A program made the translations under genes and the position numbers. A DNA stretch of 64,000 nucleotides. It comes from Limnephilus marmoratus (lineage: Eukaryota > Arthropoda > Insecta > Trichoptera > Limnephilidae). The stretch covers positions 1-64,000 of the forward strand of contig OU862921.1 in NCBI GenBank assembly GCA_917880885.1, given 5' to 3'. Shown piece by piece: positions 29,400 to 38,849 of the stretch. Below the pieces are notes generated by a model. That model did not search any database and had not been told where the DNA came from. It saw only the letters and a list, made by a program, of their open reading frames with translations. Numbering within the stretch: the first letter of the stretch is position 1; the number at the start of each line of letters is the position of its first letter.

Positions 29400-30766
29400 T
29401 AACTCCATTTTGAATGTTTCAGTAGAAACGATTTTTCTGTTTTGTTCAACGATTTGAAGTAAAAATTGCTTTTCTTCCTCATCCTAGTGAGTATCGTGTT
29501 GTAATCTTCAAATAGTTTAACACCTCTCTCCGCTGTATCATTAACAACACGCAAATTTTTGATTCAGCTTTTGCCTTGAAGGTAATCAACATTGTTATTC
29601 CAAGTCTTAGGAGGTAATTACAAGAAAGAGTCGTTGATATCAAGAACTAAGAGCGTTTTCAACGTTATTTGTGTTGTAAAAGCTTCTAATGTAACCTTTG
29701 AGGCAAGCTTAGCAGAATCACCTCGTGCTGAAAGATTACCGCCATCAGAATTTATTTTTTGAACAATGACCTGTTTCTCAGCATCAGACAACTTCTCAGA
29801 AAACAAGGTAAATGAGACTAGTTCATCTGACAAATACCATAAGTGACGCTCTAAGACACCCCTAGCTGCTATACTGATTTCGGAATCAATGGTTTCGTAC
29901 AATTTTAAGCTATTCCAAAGTATTAAGTCATTTACTGGTGCATCTGCTGCCAAAGACGCTTCGATTCAAACTTTGGTGTAGATGATAACTAACAAATCGA
30001 ACAATTTGTTTTTCTTCTCTCTTGTTTAGTTTAAATCTTATTACGATCAAGCGCAGTGGTAACGTATTGTGTAAATATGTCACTTGTAGACAGCTCAACG
30101 CACTACAAACTCATCTTTGGACTTATCCTTTAATATGCTAGCATTACTAGAAGTGCTACTGAAGTTGCCCTCAACTTCTAACTCTTGTCTCGACACCACC
30201 GAAGATGAAGCATTACTTTCAGCAGCCATTTCTTTCAATTCTTCAGATCTTTGTTTCCGTTTTAGAGAACTTTCTTTGACCTTTTCTAGTTTCTTGTCGA
30301 TTGAGGTCATAATCATCTTACGTTCTCATCTTTGATCGATGAGAAACGCTCTGTCTTCCGCAATTTTTATCAAATTCAAAGCGCTTGCATGGGCAATATC
30401 AAAAAGTTTGTCTAGTTCTTTTTTAAACAAATACTCTCCTTTTATTTGAGCTTCAGAATTTCTTCCTCTATTTTTATTCAATAGCAGCCAGTTCTTAAGA
30501 AACTTAATCAGTTTTTCAATGCAGTGATTTTGTTGTCTGGTCGGAATACTAGATTTACTCCTTACTTTTATAAGTTCTTGAATAAGAACATGCGCGGAAT
30601 CTTTCAAATTTTTGGAATCATTTAATATGTAGTGATAACGGAGTAAAACTTGCCGAAGAGTAGGATGTTGGTTAAGTCTCATCAATGGCTCAATATCTCG
30701 AACCCCAAATAGAAAAATTTCGTATTTTTTTCGAGTGGTAGAACACATTTTACTACACTGATTCAC
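29400..30766 (-). pseudogene. Decayed transposon-borne protein, internally deleted
   Basis: One minus-strand frame runs 30766 to 30326, then past a TGA to 30316-30095, and resumes at 29953-29618, all in the same phase. A frameshifted tail continues to about 29400 (RVVNDTAERGVKLFEDYN). Segments such as LRQVLLRYHYIL, KLFDIAHASALNLI and LERHLWYLSDELV match, from memory, an uncharacterised transposon-associated protein family found in Hemiptera, Hydra and other animals. In that family a catalytic-looking region lies between the N- and C-terminal thirds, and it is missing here. I infer it is this element's transposase remnant. No catalytic residues are visible. Confidence 0.5.
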
Positions 30767-31062
30767 TTCACAGTCTACTAAATAAGTATCAAATACCGTT
30801 CAAATTTGTCTATAAAACTCTTCAGTAGTTTATTTTAATATTTATTTAATAGTTTAACACACGAAACTGGCCTGTAGCAAAAAGTAAAAATTAAGCATTT
30901 TTACAAAAAATTCAAAAACAACACTCGATTGAGCACCCCTTTCTACTTGAGCTATCTCGCTGAAATTTTACTATGTTATTTCTAAGAATACGTGTAACAA
31001 ATTCACGGGGTGGCCAAATGAAAAATAATAAAAAAACATTTTTGGACCACCTTAATCTACAT

Positions 31063-31570
31063 AGATACATAAAACAATAGAAATTATAATATTACTGGTT
31101 TTCCAGAAAATATTTAAAGTAGAAAGAAGCAACACCTAACTTCATTGTTGATCCTTGGAAATTCAAAACAAATGTTTGCATTGGTGGCGAAAAATATTTA
31201 TTATATATTCATCCAGTGAGATCAACAGGAATGCTTCGAAATAAAATAACTGGTTCGGTTTATAACATGATGAGTTTGTTAATTTGCATCGCGAACTGCA
31301 GTGTTTTTGATTGTAAAAAATCCATAGACAAATATATATAATAAATAACAAGTAACTTTGATTGGTAAAATGAATGACGAATTAACTTGATATGCAGAAA
31401 GATTAAATCTATATGACTTCACCTGATATGGCAATCCGTGGAATGCAGCTTCCAAGACGACGGCGTACCTCATTATGTGTCTGCAGACACCCGGCTGAAT
31501 GGTTCCCGCCATGACACAAAGATCTCCTGTAACGTAATACCAGAACCAAGTTTAGTGAGGGACATGAGAG
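31063..31570. other. No gene recognised
   Basis: AT-rich, then a GC-richer segment (31409-31570) with a short minus-strand open stretch (RYRRSLCHGGNHSAGC) that I cannot assign. It may be part of the decayed SINE whose head follows. Confidence 0.35.
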
Positions 31571-31624
31571 GAACCGCGACTTCTGGATTGAGGATTCTAA
31601 CCCTCGACTACGGAGGCCGTCACA
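31571..31624 (-). repeat. tRNA-like SINE head remnant
   Basis: Read on the minus strand, GACGGCCTCCGTAGTCGAGG and the following GATTCCAG-like region resemble the A-box half of the head at 63645-63722. The B box is degraded. Confidence 0.45.
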
Positions 31625-31675
31625 GTTAGTCATTAATGATGATTACAGGTGGGTTGTTATTTGACCATCTCAATG

Positions 31676-31900
31676 TTAACTTTTAGTTCTCGAGATATTT
31701 CTTTTACATAACTCCACACAAGATAATTTCACAAAAAATAATTTTCCTCCGGGCCTAAGTAATCTTTTTGGATGCTGTGTAGAGGGCCTTCTTGAGGGAA
31801 AATAGGAATGATCCTGGATCTTGAAGAAAGCCATGTTGTAGGAGGGAGGGAGAAAACTTAGGGGTTTACGAATAGTTCCACAACTGAGCTGTGAAACCAA
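31676..31900 (-). pseudogene. LINE ORF2 C-terminus and 3' tail fragment
   Basis: The minus-strand reading FLPPSYNMAFFKIQDHSYF then RRPSTQHPKRL closely parallels the end of the LINE at 63890-63993 (PPSYNMGLFKTHVHSFLSSKRPSTQHLQR). The downstream GGATGCTGTGTAGAGGG and CCTCCGGGCC match that LINE's 3' end. It is a 5'-truncated copy. Confidence 0.75.
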
Positions 31901-32100
31901 TCGTAGAAACTACCCGTTCTCATGATACAAAGAAGTATATAAAAATATCTCCTGTCTATTCTCAATATCTTATATATTATGATATGTACTTCTGAATATC
32001 TACAAGATATTAAAATGAATAATTCTATGGTCTATACTTAAAAAAACGGTATGTCTTTCATCATTCTACATACTATAAAATCAGTTTATATTTATATATA

Positions 32101-32267
32101 AATTATTATTTTTATTGTTAAACTAACGTTTTAAGACAACATTTTTATGCATAGCCCAGAGGGTAACAATTATTATAAGCAATAATTATCAGTGATAATT
32201 GTTACCCTTTGTGCTATGCATAAAAATCTTGTCTTAAAACGTTTGTTTAACAATAAAAATAATAATT
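32101..32267. repeat. Hairpin element with 73-bp arms
   Basis: Bases 32101-32173 pair with 32194-32267 (ATTTTTATTGTTAAAC versus GTTTAACAATAAAAAT; ATTTTTATGCATAGC versus GCTATGCATAAAAAT) with a 20-base loop. The right arm matches the SINE body at 5228-5300, so the hairpin is probably two inverted copies of that body. Confidence 0.88.
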
Positions 32268-32363
32268 AATATTTGACAAGTTTAAGTATTTCCCCAATAA
32301 ATGAAGACATAATTTGTCTCGACGCCACCTAGCGAGGGATTTTAACACTAACAATGTCTCTCT

Positions 32364-32625
32364 CGCAAAAATAAAGTTGGTTGTTTTCAGGTGAAAAAAT
32401 ATAATAAGCAGTAATTGTTGAATGAAATACTAGTATACATATATTGAATCATTTGGCGGGTACAAGATAAGCCGCCATAGCTCAATTGGGAGAACAGCTG
32501 ACCGGCAATCAGAAGGACACAGGTTCAAGTCCCGTTGGCGTCATGTATCTTTTCTCGGAAGATTTTTCAATGTGGATGACTGTTTCAAGCTGATAATTAT
32601 TGCTTATAATAATTGTTATATATTT
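32364..32625 (+). mobile_element. tRNA-headed SINE, copy 2
   Basis: Same order as copy 1: AATATAATAAGCAGTAATTG, GAATCATTTGGCGGGTAC, the tRNA-like head, then CATGTATCTTTTCTCGGA and GATAATTATTGCTTATAATA. The outermost 5' block (AAAATAAAGTTGGTTGTTTT) is inverted relative to copy 1. Confidence 0.65.
32471..32542 (+). repeat. tRNA-like SINE head, copy 2
   Basis: 72 nt with GCCGCCA/TGGCGTC acceptor and GGTTCAAGTCC B box, as at 5094. The D and anticodon stems are more damaged (ctcaattgggagaac; accggcaatcagaag). Confidence 0.65.
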
Positions 32626-32639
32626 AAAACTAAAATCTT

Positions 32640-33470
32640 TAACTCATATTCTACATTAATGATAAAAAACCTGAATATTTTCTTCGTGATAATACATTTC
32701 TACATACTACATTTTTACATATCATTTTACATTACATTACACCTACTTTCTACATTTCTACCAGAAAATAGATAACACAATACCAATACACAGCGGCGGT
32801 TATCGAAGGCTAATAAACTATGAACTACTAAAGACTAATTAGCAGATAGATAAAAAAGTTATTATTAAATCAATTAGCTTTGTTTTAAAAACAAGCAAAT
32901 AAAATGATATATTTTATATGTAAAGCCATTAAAAATATTTTTTAAAAAAAAGCTGACTTAAGTCAAACCAAAACACGGACTTGATTCCTTCTGCTTCTAA
33001 ATGAAGTGGAATATTTTGTTATGACATGTGGTGTTTCATGAAAAGGTTAATGTTTAAAAATTGTGTACTTCCATGGAAAACGTAGTAATGTATAATTTGA
33101 GTCACAATACTACATAATACGTAGGATTTGAGTCATAATACTCAAAATGCAACTGAATCATTAAAATCCAGTCCATGGTACGTCCTTCTGCTTCTAAGAT
33201 AGTTGTTGCATCATGGTAGTGGCATCCACATACATTTTTTAAAATCCTATTTTCTCTTCATTCTTCTTTCATGATAGGACTTTTATCTTTCTGCCACTGA
33301 TAAACATAATTATTAACTTCAAGTCTACATATATAAAAAACATTTAGTCAAATTTTGGACTTGCATCCGTATGCTTCTCGGGTACAGATATAAGCATTTA
33401 AAAATGTTAAATAATTGAAAAGAATTATTATAAATACCGCCATCATCACCTTTTTTTTACTTGAGCTCCA
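32640..33470. other. No gene recognised
   Basis: AT-rich. A phrase of the type ACTTGATTCCTTCTGCTTCTAA recurs loosely (32980, 33180, 33360), suggesting an old tandem repeat. No coding frame. Confidence 0.35.
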
Positions 33471-33474
33471 CGCA

Positions 33475-34130
33475 GGTGGCCCTGAGGAAAATAATTTCCC
33501 TCAGGGCCTATTTTATCTTTGGGGATGCTGTGTGGAGGGTTTTTTTTAAGGAAAGGAAGGATAGGAAAATTCTGGGAATGAAAAGGGTTTAAGGGGTGGG
33601 TAGGAATCTGGGGTTCAGTATGTCCTGGTCATCCGCCTCCAAGACCTAGACAAACCTCACCCCATTCACCCGTGCACCCCTGCTAAATCACCGAACGTAG
33701 CGAAACACTTGGGGTGACCTATGGCAGAGGTGTTGGTTATCCAATAAAGGTCCCAAATTGTAACACACAATTTACGTATTACAATATTCTTTTACATTTT
33801 TTTCAATTTGGGAGGCGGAAATGGGTACCGCCGCCCCGGGAACCTTTATTGGACAATCAACACCTCTGCCATATAGGTCACCCCAAGTGGTACGCTACGT
33901 TTGGTGATTTAGCAGGGGTGCCCGGGTTCATGGGGTGAGGTTTGTCTAGGTCTAGAAGGCGGATGATTAGGACACACTGAACCCCAGATTCCTACCCACC
34001 CCTTAAACCCTTTTCTTTTCCAGAACTCTCCTCTCCTTCCTTTCCTTAAAAAAACCCTCCACACAACATCCCCAAAGATGACATAGGCCCTGAGGGAAAT
34101 TATTTTCCTCAGGGCCTCCTGTTGAAAAAA
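33475..34130. repeat. 650-bp inverted repeat of LINE-tailed elements
   Basis: 33475-33765 (minus orientation) and about 33800-34130 (plus) are two copies of one element placed head to head, about 290 bp per arm with a 45-60-bp spacer. Each arm runs AATTTGGGAGGCGG.., CCTTTATTGGA.., GGTCACCCCAAG.., then CCCTCCACACARCATCCCC and a terminal stem-loop. The 26-bp GGTACCGCCGCCCC segment is present only in the right arm. A-rich tails lie on the outer sides. Confidence 0.9.
34086..34116 (+). repeat. Terminal stem-loop of LINE-tailed element
   Basis: GGCCCTGAGG (34086-34095) and CCTCAGGGCC (34107-34116) form a perfect 10-bp stem with an 11-base loop next to the A-rich end. The same stem is at 33478-33508 in the other arm. 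A related but imperfect form is at 34717-34745. Such 3' structures are typical recognition sites for LINE reverse transcriptases. Confidence 0.75.
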
Positions 34131-34297
34131 AACACGTTGATGACAAAATTCCATGTGAGTAGGTATTTACATTTATTTTTAAGGATAGTTTACGTAAATA
34201 TATTATGTATACTTATATGTACATCAAAATATGTATGTGTACATTAAAACACATGCATAACCACATTTTTCCAGGCATAATTTTTTTAGGTTTCATT

Positions 34298-34760
34298 ATT
34301 TGATTTTAATTTGTGAGGCGGGTATGGGTACCACCACCCACGGAACCATTTATTGGACAACTTTTTTTTGCCACAGGTCACCCCAAGTGTTCGCTATATT
34401 TGGTGACTTAGCCGGGGTGTCCGGGTTCACGGGGGTGAGGTTTGTCCGGGTCTTTGCGGCGGATGCATTTGCCACCAGCTGCATGGCATGGCAGATCGAG
34501 AAAGAATGGTTGAGGGAGTCCCTTTGAATTGTCACCTTGAGCCTACCTCTCTCGAAACATTGCCTTGCACCGCAGTAGAAGGGATGGATTCATCACTAAT
34601 GGATAAATTGAAACATAGATTCCTACCCACCCCTAATACCCTTTTTCTTCCCAGAACTTCCTCTCCTTCTTTTCATAAAAAAACTCTCCACAGAGCATCC
34701 CCAAGGATGACAATAGGCCCTGAGGGGAATTGTTTTTTTCAGGGGCTCATGTGTGGAACT
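34298..34760 (+). mobile_element. LINE-tailed non-autonomous element, copy 3
   Basis: It opens with TTTGTGAGGCGGGTATGGGTACC and GGAACCATTTATTGGA and proceeds through GTCACCCCAAGTGTTCGCTA. It includes an interior segment (34460-34600, CCTTGCACCGCAGTA) shared with the copy at 57790 but absent from the inverted pair. It ends CTCTCCACAGAGCATCCCC and a degraded stem-loop. Confidence 0.8.
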
Positions 34761-35077
34761 AATGTAAAAAAATTGAAGTTCGAAAACATTTCATTTTGGC
34801 AAATTTTGGATATTGGAAAAAAAAATGTCTGTAATTTTTTCTAAAAAAACGGAAAAAGTTTAAATTAAAAAAAAAAACAAAAATTTTCTGAAAATTGTAA
34901 GATAAACGAGTCGAAAATTTTTCAAAAACACATTAACCATTTATTTTATCATTATAATGCTTTCATCATTGTTTCGATATTATGTTAAATTTGGATATTT
35001 CCTGCTGGGAAATTTAATTTTCACTGAAAATGGGTCGGGAAATTGTTATTAATAAATTTATGATGCCTTCAGATGTA

Positions 35078-35285
35078 TTTTTTTATTTATTTATTTTTTT
35101 TAAAGAAAGACAAACATTCCCGGGTTACGAATAACCCAACAATGTTTGAAAATCTCTTACTACCACCACAGAAAGCCGAAAATGTTGCTTATGTTGTGTT
35201 GGAGGACTTAGTCAGCCGAGGAATCGAACACGCGACGCTCGGGTGGGACCCAAGCGCTATGCCCACTCAACCACTGACCAGTCAA
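35078..35285 (-). mobile_element. Complete tRNA-headed SINE with 10-bp target duplication
   Basis: On the minus strand it starts with a tRNA-like head (A box near TGGTTGAGTGGGCATAGCGC, B box GTTCGATTCC at about 35226-35217). It continues through a 100-bp body and ends in an A-rich AAATAAATAAATAAAA tail. The duplication TTCAGATGTA flanks it at 35068-35077 and 35286-35295. 208 bp in all; polymerase III transcription is implied by the internal boxes. Confidence 0.88.
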
Positions 35286-35440
35286 TTCAGATGTAAACAC
35301 AAGCATTTGCTTTATTAGGAGAGTATATAAATATGTAAGCTATATTATGTTATATTATGTAAATGTAAAAGATATAAATATTAATAAAAAAAAAATGTTT
35401 ATCGACTTTGCATACTTACTTGAAGACTACTATATTTTAG

Positions 35441-35705
35441 TGGATCAACTGTCCGTGGGATCAATTGTCCGTAATATTAACTGTCGGGAAGGGGGGGTCA
35501 ACTGTTGGGAGGATCAACTGTAGGGGGGTCAACTATCGGTAGGATCAATTGTCCGCCAGATCAACTGTCGGGGGGATCAACAATCCGTGGGATCAATTGT
35601 CTGCCACATCAACTTTCAGGGAGAGAGGGTCAACAGTCGGGGAGATAAATTGTCGGGGGGATCAAATGTCGTCGGGCCAGCTTTCTGGGGACCAATTGTC
35701 GGGTC
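35441..35705. repeat. Degenerate GATCAACTGTC tandem array
   Basis: About 15 units of 15-22 bp based on GGGATCAACTGTCSG (variants GGATCAATTGTCCG, GGTCAACTGTTGG). The spacing is irregular and G runs vary. There is no coding meaning. Confidence 0.85.
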
Positions 35706-35859
35706 ACCGTTTTTTTAAATATATAACATGAGTTGTTTAAAAAAAAATTTAAATTAAAAATTTATAAAGTTAATTTTCACGATCTGTTAGAGTTCTATTC
35801 AAGTTCTGTGATTACTTTAGTTTTATGAAACTGGGCTATTTTTATATAATAATAGAACT

Positions 35860-36380
35860 TGTAGCGTGCCGTTTTTACGCTTGCCAATACACCATCTCTT
35901 TCCCCCGTACAGCGCCATTCTGCTCATCCACCCCTAAGCAAACCAGGATGCGCCGACGCCTTCTGCGCATCTCCCACCCTCGAGCTGCTACATAAACCAC
36001 ACCCCGCAACAAGGAATGGGCTATATAACAGGCTGCGCGCCCTAAATAACAGTTCGTCTGCAGCTCGCTCTTGGCTAGTACGCTCTCTTAGTTGCGCTTC
36101 GTCCTCTGGCACGACCCTCTAAGGAGTATTCTACTACCATAAGTAAAGCACCAACCAGACCCCCGACTGCTGCCTTAGTTGCGCTTCGTCCTATGGTACG
36201 ACCCTCTAAGCACAACCACAGTCAGTTTTGTTGTTCCCAAAGCCTAACGGCAAGGTTCCCCCCGATCCCTTGCTCAGTTAATTAGTGAATTGATACATTG
36301 TGACTATTTTTTACCATATTATGTGATCTGTGAACTTACTTACTTTAAATAAATAACCTTTTACCAATAACTGCGTTATA
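35860..36380 (+). repeat. El3 5' LTR
   Basis: Starts TGTAGCGTGCC. A TATA box TATATAA is at 36022-36028 and AATAAA at 36348-36353. A 37-bp direct repeat (CTTAGTTGCGCTTCGTCCT.., 36087-36123 and 36174-36210) lies downstream of the TATA box. The 3' boundary is set by loss of identity after GTTATA. Confidence 0.88.
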
Positions 36381-36384
36381 AAAC

Positions 36385-36402
36385 TGGCGCCCAACTTAGT
36401 GG
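36385..36402 (+). promoter_or_regulatory. El3 primer-binding site
   Basis: TGGCGCCCAACTTAGTGG, four bases past the LTR end, has the canonical retroelement primer-site form. The cognate tRNA is not assigned. Confidence 0.75.
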
Positions 36403-36481
36403 CCAGACACATAAAATAAAAAATTAAAATCAGTGCATCTACAAAATTTCGTCGCTACCACGTCGAAGTCCTCGTTTCACA

Positions 36482-36790
36482 ATGCAGGCCAAGGAAAGTG
36501 CTGGCATCTGCTTCACGCAGGAGCAGTTCGCGGAACTAATGAACTCCATGAAGTGGATGCAGTCGGAACCAACACGTACGGGTACATTCACCACCTGTAC
36601 GGCATGCTTCGGTGGTACCAGAGACAGGAGTGCGGTCGAGAGTTTATTGCCGCCGCATCCATCTTCAAGTGCGCCGAGAACATCGAAGACGCAAGCGCTC
36701 TGGAAGGATTACCACTGCTGCTTTCGAAAGACGCCGCCGCTTGGTGGCTCGGCATAAAAGGAGAAGTACGAGACTGGGAGAGCGCAACGA
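36482..36790 (+). pseudogene. El3 Gag N-terminal part, two frameshifts
   Basis: The ATG at 36482 opens MQAKESAGICFTQEQFAELM and continues to TCTACFGGTRDRSAVES. The conserved continuation (FIAAASIFKCAENIEDASAL, KDAAAWWLGIKGEVRDW) lies in another frame. A third frame takes over near 36780-36800 (LLRHAFAPKKPAYKVYTEIF). Two small indels have thus broken Gag, which would otherwise form the particle. No product with a complete capsid can be read. Confidence 0.8.
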
Positions 36791-38518
36791 CCTCCTCAGG
36801 CATGCTTTCGCCCCTAAGAAGCCAGCGTACAAAGTGTACACAGAGATATTTTTATGCAAGCAAGACGCATTAACGTCAACCGATGTGTTCATTGCTAAGC
36901 AGCGGATGTTACTCGCGGAGCTACCACCGCCCAGCCATCCAGAGAAGGTCCAGATAGACCTAATATTCGGACAACTGAATATCCGGATACGAGACAGAGT
37001 GCCGCGCGAAGCGATCAATACCTTCGCCGAACTACTACAAAAAGGCCGTGCAGCGGAAGAAAGCCTGTACGAGAGCACGAAGACCGTCCCACTACGCGCA
37101 ATGGAAAACCGAACAGACGGCCGCCTACGCTGCACTAACTGCCGCAGATTTGGGCACCGTTCCGAGGAGTGCCGTTCCCGCTACGATACAGGAGCGCACG
37201 TAAAGTACACTCCTCCAGTCAAGAAGCTGGAGACACCCAGTGATGCGAAGTTCGCATGCTACGGTTGCGGTAAACCAGGCGTGGTAAGAAGCAAGTGCCC
37301 GCAATGCAGCCAAGGGAGAATAGACACCCCTCACCCACGAGCCGATTTTTGCTCGATACATGAAATAGGCCTTCCCCGAGCGAGACCTATACTACACATC
37401 GGGATTGGAAACTTCCTGGGCACTGCTCACGTAGACACCGGAGCAAAATTGAGCGTAGCATCAGCTGAGCTACACCGGCGGCTAATCGCTCAAAATTTCA
37501 AAACCCAGCGAACCATCATGGACATCGTATTGGCAGATGGTGTCCCTAAACGTCAGGAGGTCGAGACAATAGCCGCCACCTTGACACTAAGAGGCCGACA
37601 GATACCCACCAGCTTCATCGCGCTCCCAGGAGGACACGAGAATCGAACACTCCTAGGCGTCGATTTTATCGAAGACGCGGGGATCGATATAAACATTCCC
37701 CAGCGCGCATGGGCATTCACGGACAGCCCCGAAGTACGGTATATGCTGCATATGGAAAATGACGCCATACCACCAAACCGAGGTATTCGACAACGTCAAA
37801 AGACTGGCGAGATAGGAGAAGTGAGAGCACACAAACTCCCTAAGGTTTGCCTACCCGCCCCACCAGTACAGGACAATGAATGCGAGATCTACGTGCCACC
37901 GTTCATGAGCCCTCTCTCACAGACACCGCCTCGCACTAACATTTGGGCTAAGATGATAGCCCTGAATGAGCTGTTTCCTGAGGACGCGATGGAGGAAGAC
38001 GCCCTAAGGGAGGTAATGATACGCTCCTATCGGCTCTTCGATGACTCCCCAAGAAAATCCAGAAATGAAGTGGAGCTCTGTGCCTTGGACGCCGAAATAC
38101 TAAGCCTCCGACCAGATGAAGCCACCCACCTTATACCTACCCAGAGGGACCAGCTGGACCGCCTGCTGTGCGACAACGCCGCTGTCTTCTCGGCCACCCT
38201 GTCATCTACGACAAAAATTGAGCACCGAATCGAGACCGGACAACACCCGCCGATTTCAGTAGCCCCTTACAGGCTCTCGCCAACCCGCCAAGCAGAACTC
38301 CGCGCCGAGATTAACAGTATGTTAACCCAAGGGATTATAGAAGAAGCAGATTCACCGTGGGCCGCACCTGTGGTCATGGTGCCCAAAAAAGACGGAAACA
38401 AGCGCATCTGTATTGATTTTCGCCTTCTCAATGCGATAACGGTACCAGACGTGTACCCCCTGCCCAGAATGGATGACCTGCTACACTCGGAAAAGCAGTC
38501 AAACTTTATGTCTACAGT
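36780..38518 (+). pseudogene. El3 Gag C-terminus, protease and start of RT
   Basis: From FAPKKPAYKVYTEIF the frame is open through capsid, a good CCHC knuckle (CTNCRRFGHRSEEC) and a second one that lacks its His (CYGCGKPGVVRSKC). It continues through a retropepsin (AHVDTGAKLSVAS) and the first RT blocks (VPKKDGNKRICIDFRLLNA, YPLPRMDDLLHS). It stops being El3 sequence after MSTV at 38518, where a 328-bp insertion follows. Gag and pol are in one frame, so no frameshift signal is needed. Confidence 0.85.
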
Positions 38519-38846
38519 TTCTTTCAAAAGATTTTTAAACTGGTTGAATGTCAAAGAAAGAAGAGAGATAAGTAATATTCTTAATATCTAATATTATATA
38601 TTTTCTATTTTCTACTCTGTTTTTAAATTCTGATTTTCCTCTTATTTTATTATTATTATTTTTACTATAATATATATTTTTCTTTTTTTTATGTTTTTAC
38701 CACTTATTTGTTTTTATGTAATTAGAAATTGTTAGTTACCAGCCTCAGAACAGACTCTTTGTCTAGTGAGGAGGGTAAGGAAAAAAAATCATGTTGTACA
38801 TAACTAATAATAAATAAACGCCCGGGTTGCCGGCACTGAAATTGAA
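38519..38846 (+). mobile_element. 5'-truncated LINE tail inserted in El3 RT
   Basis: The insert begins with a short frame (FKRFLNWLNVKERREISN) of the type found at the C-terminus of RTE/CR1-like proteins, then TAA and a T-rich 3' region. It includes the phrase CAGACTCTTTGTCTAGTGAGG and an AATAATAAATAAA end. The bases acagt flank it (38514-38518, 38847-38851) and the RT frame resumes in phase. The GC-rich 28 bases before the right copy (38819-38846) are unexplained. Confidence 0.6.
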
Positions 38847-38849
38847 ACA

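Larger units (their letters stand above)
27985..31054 (-). mobile_element. 8-bp-TSD DNA transposon (hAT-like?), decayed, carrying piggyBac
   Basis: Perfect 12-bp terminal inverted repeats TAAGGTGGTCCA (27985-27996 and 31043-31054) lie inside an 8-bp duplication ATCTACAT (27977-27984, 31055-31062). Weaker similarity extends about 150 bp inward at both ends (ATTTCAG.., GGGGTGCTC motifs). The interior encodes a decayed minus-strand protein (30766-29400). A second transposon is inserted at the TTAA at 28177. An 8-bp duplication is compatible with hAT, P, Merlin or Novosib superfamilies. I favour hAT-like but cannot prove it. Confidence 0.85.

Noticed and set aside
35441..35705. CRISPR-like array
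   Set aside because: Units are degenerate with irregular spacing and no unique spacers, and the genome is eukaryotic.
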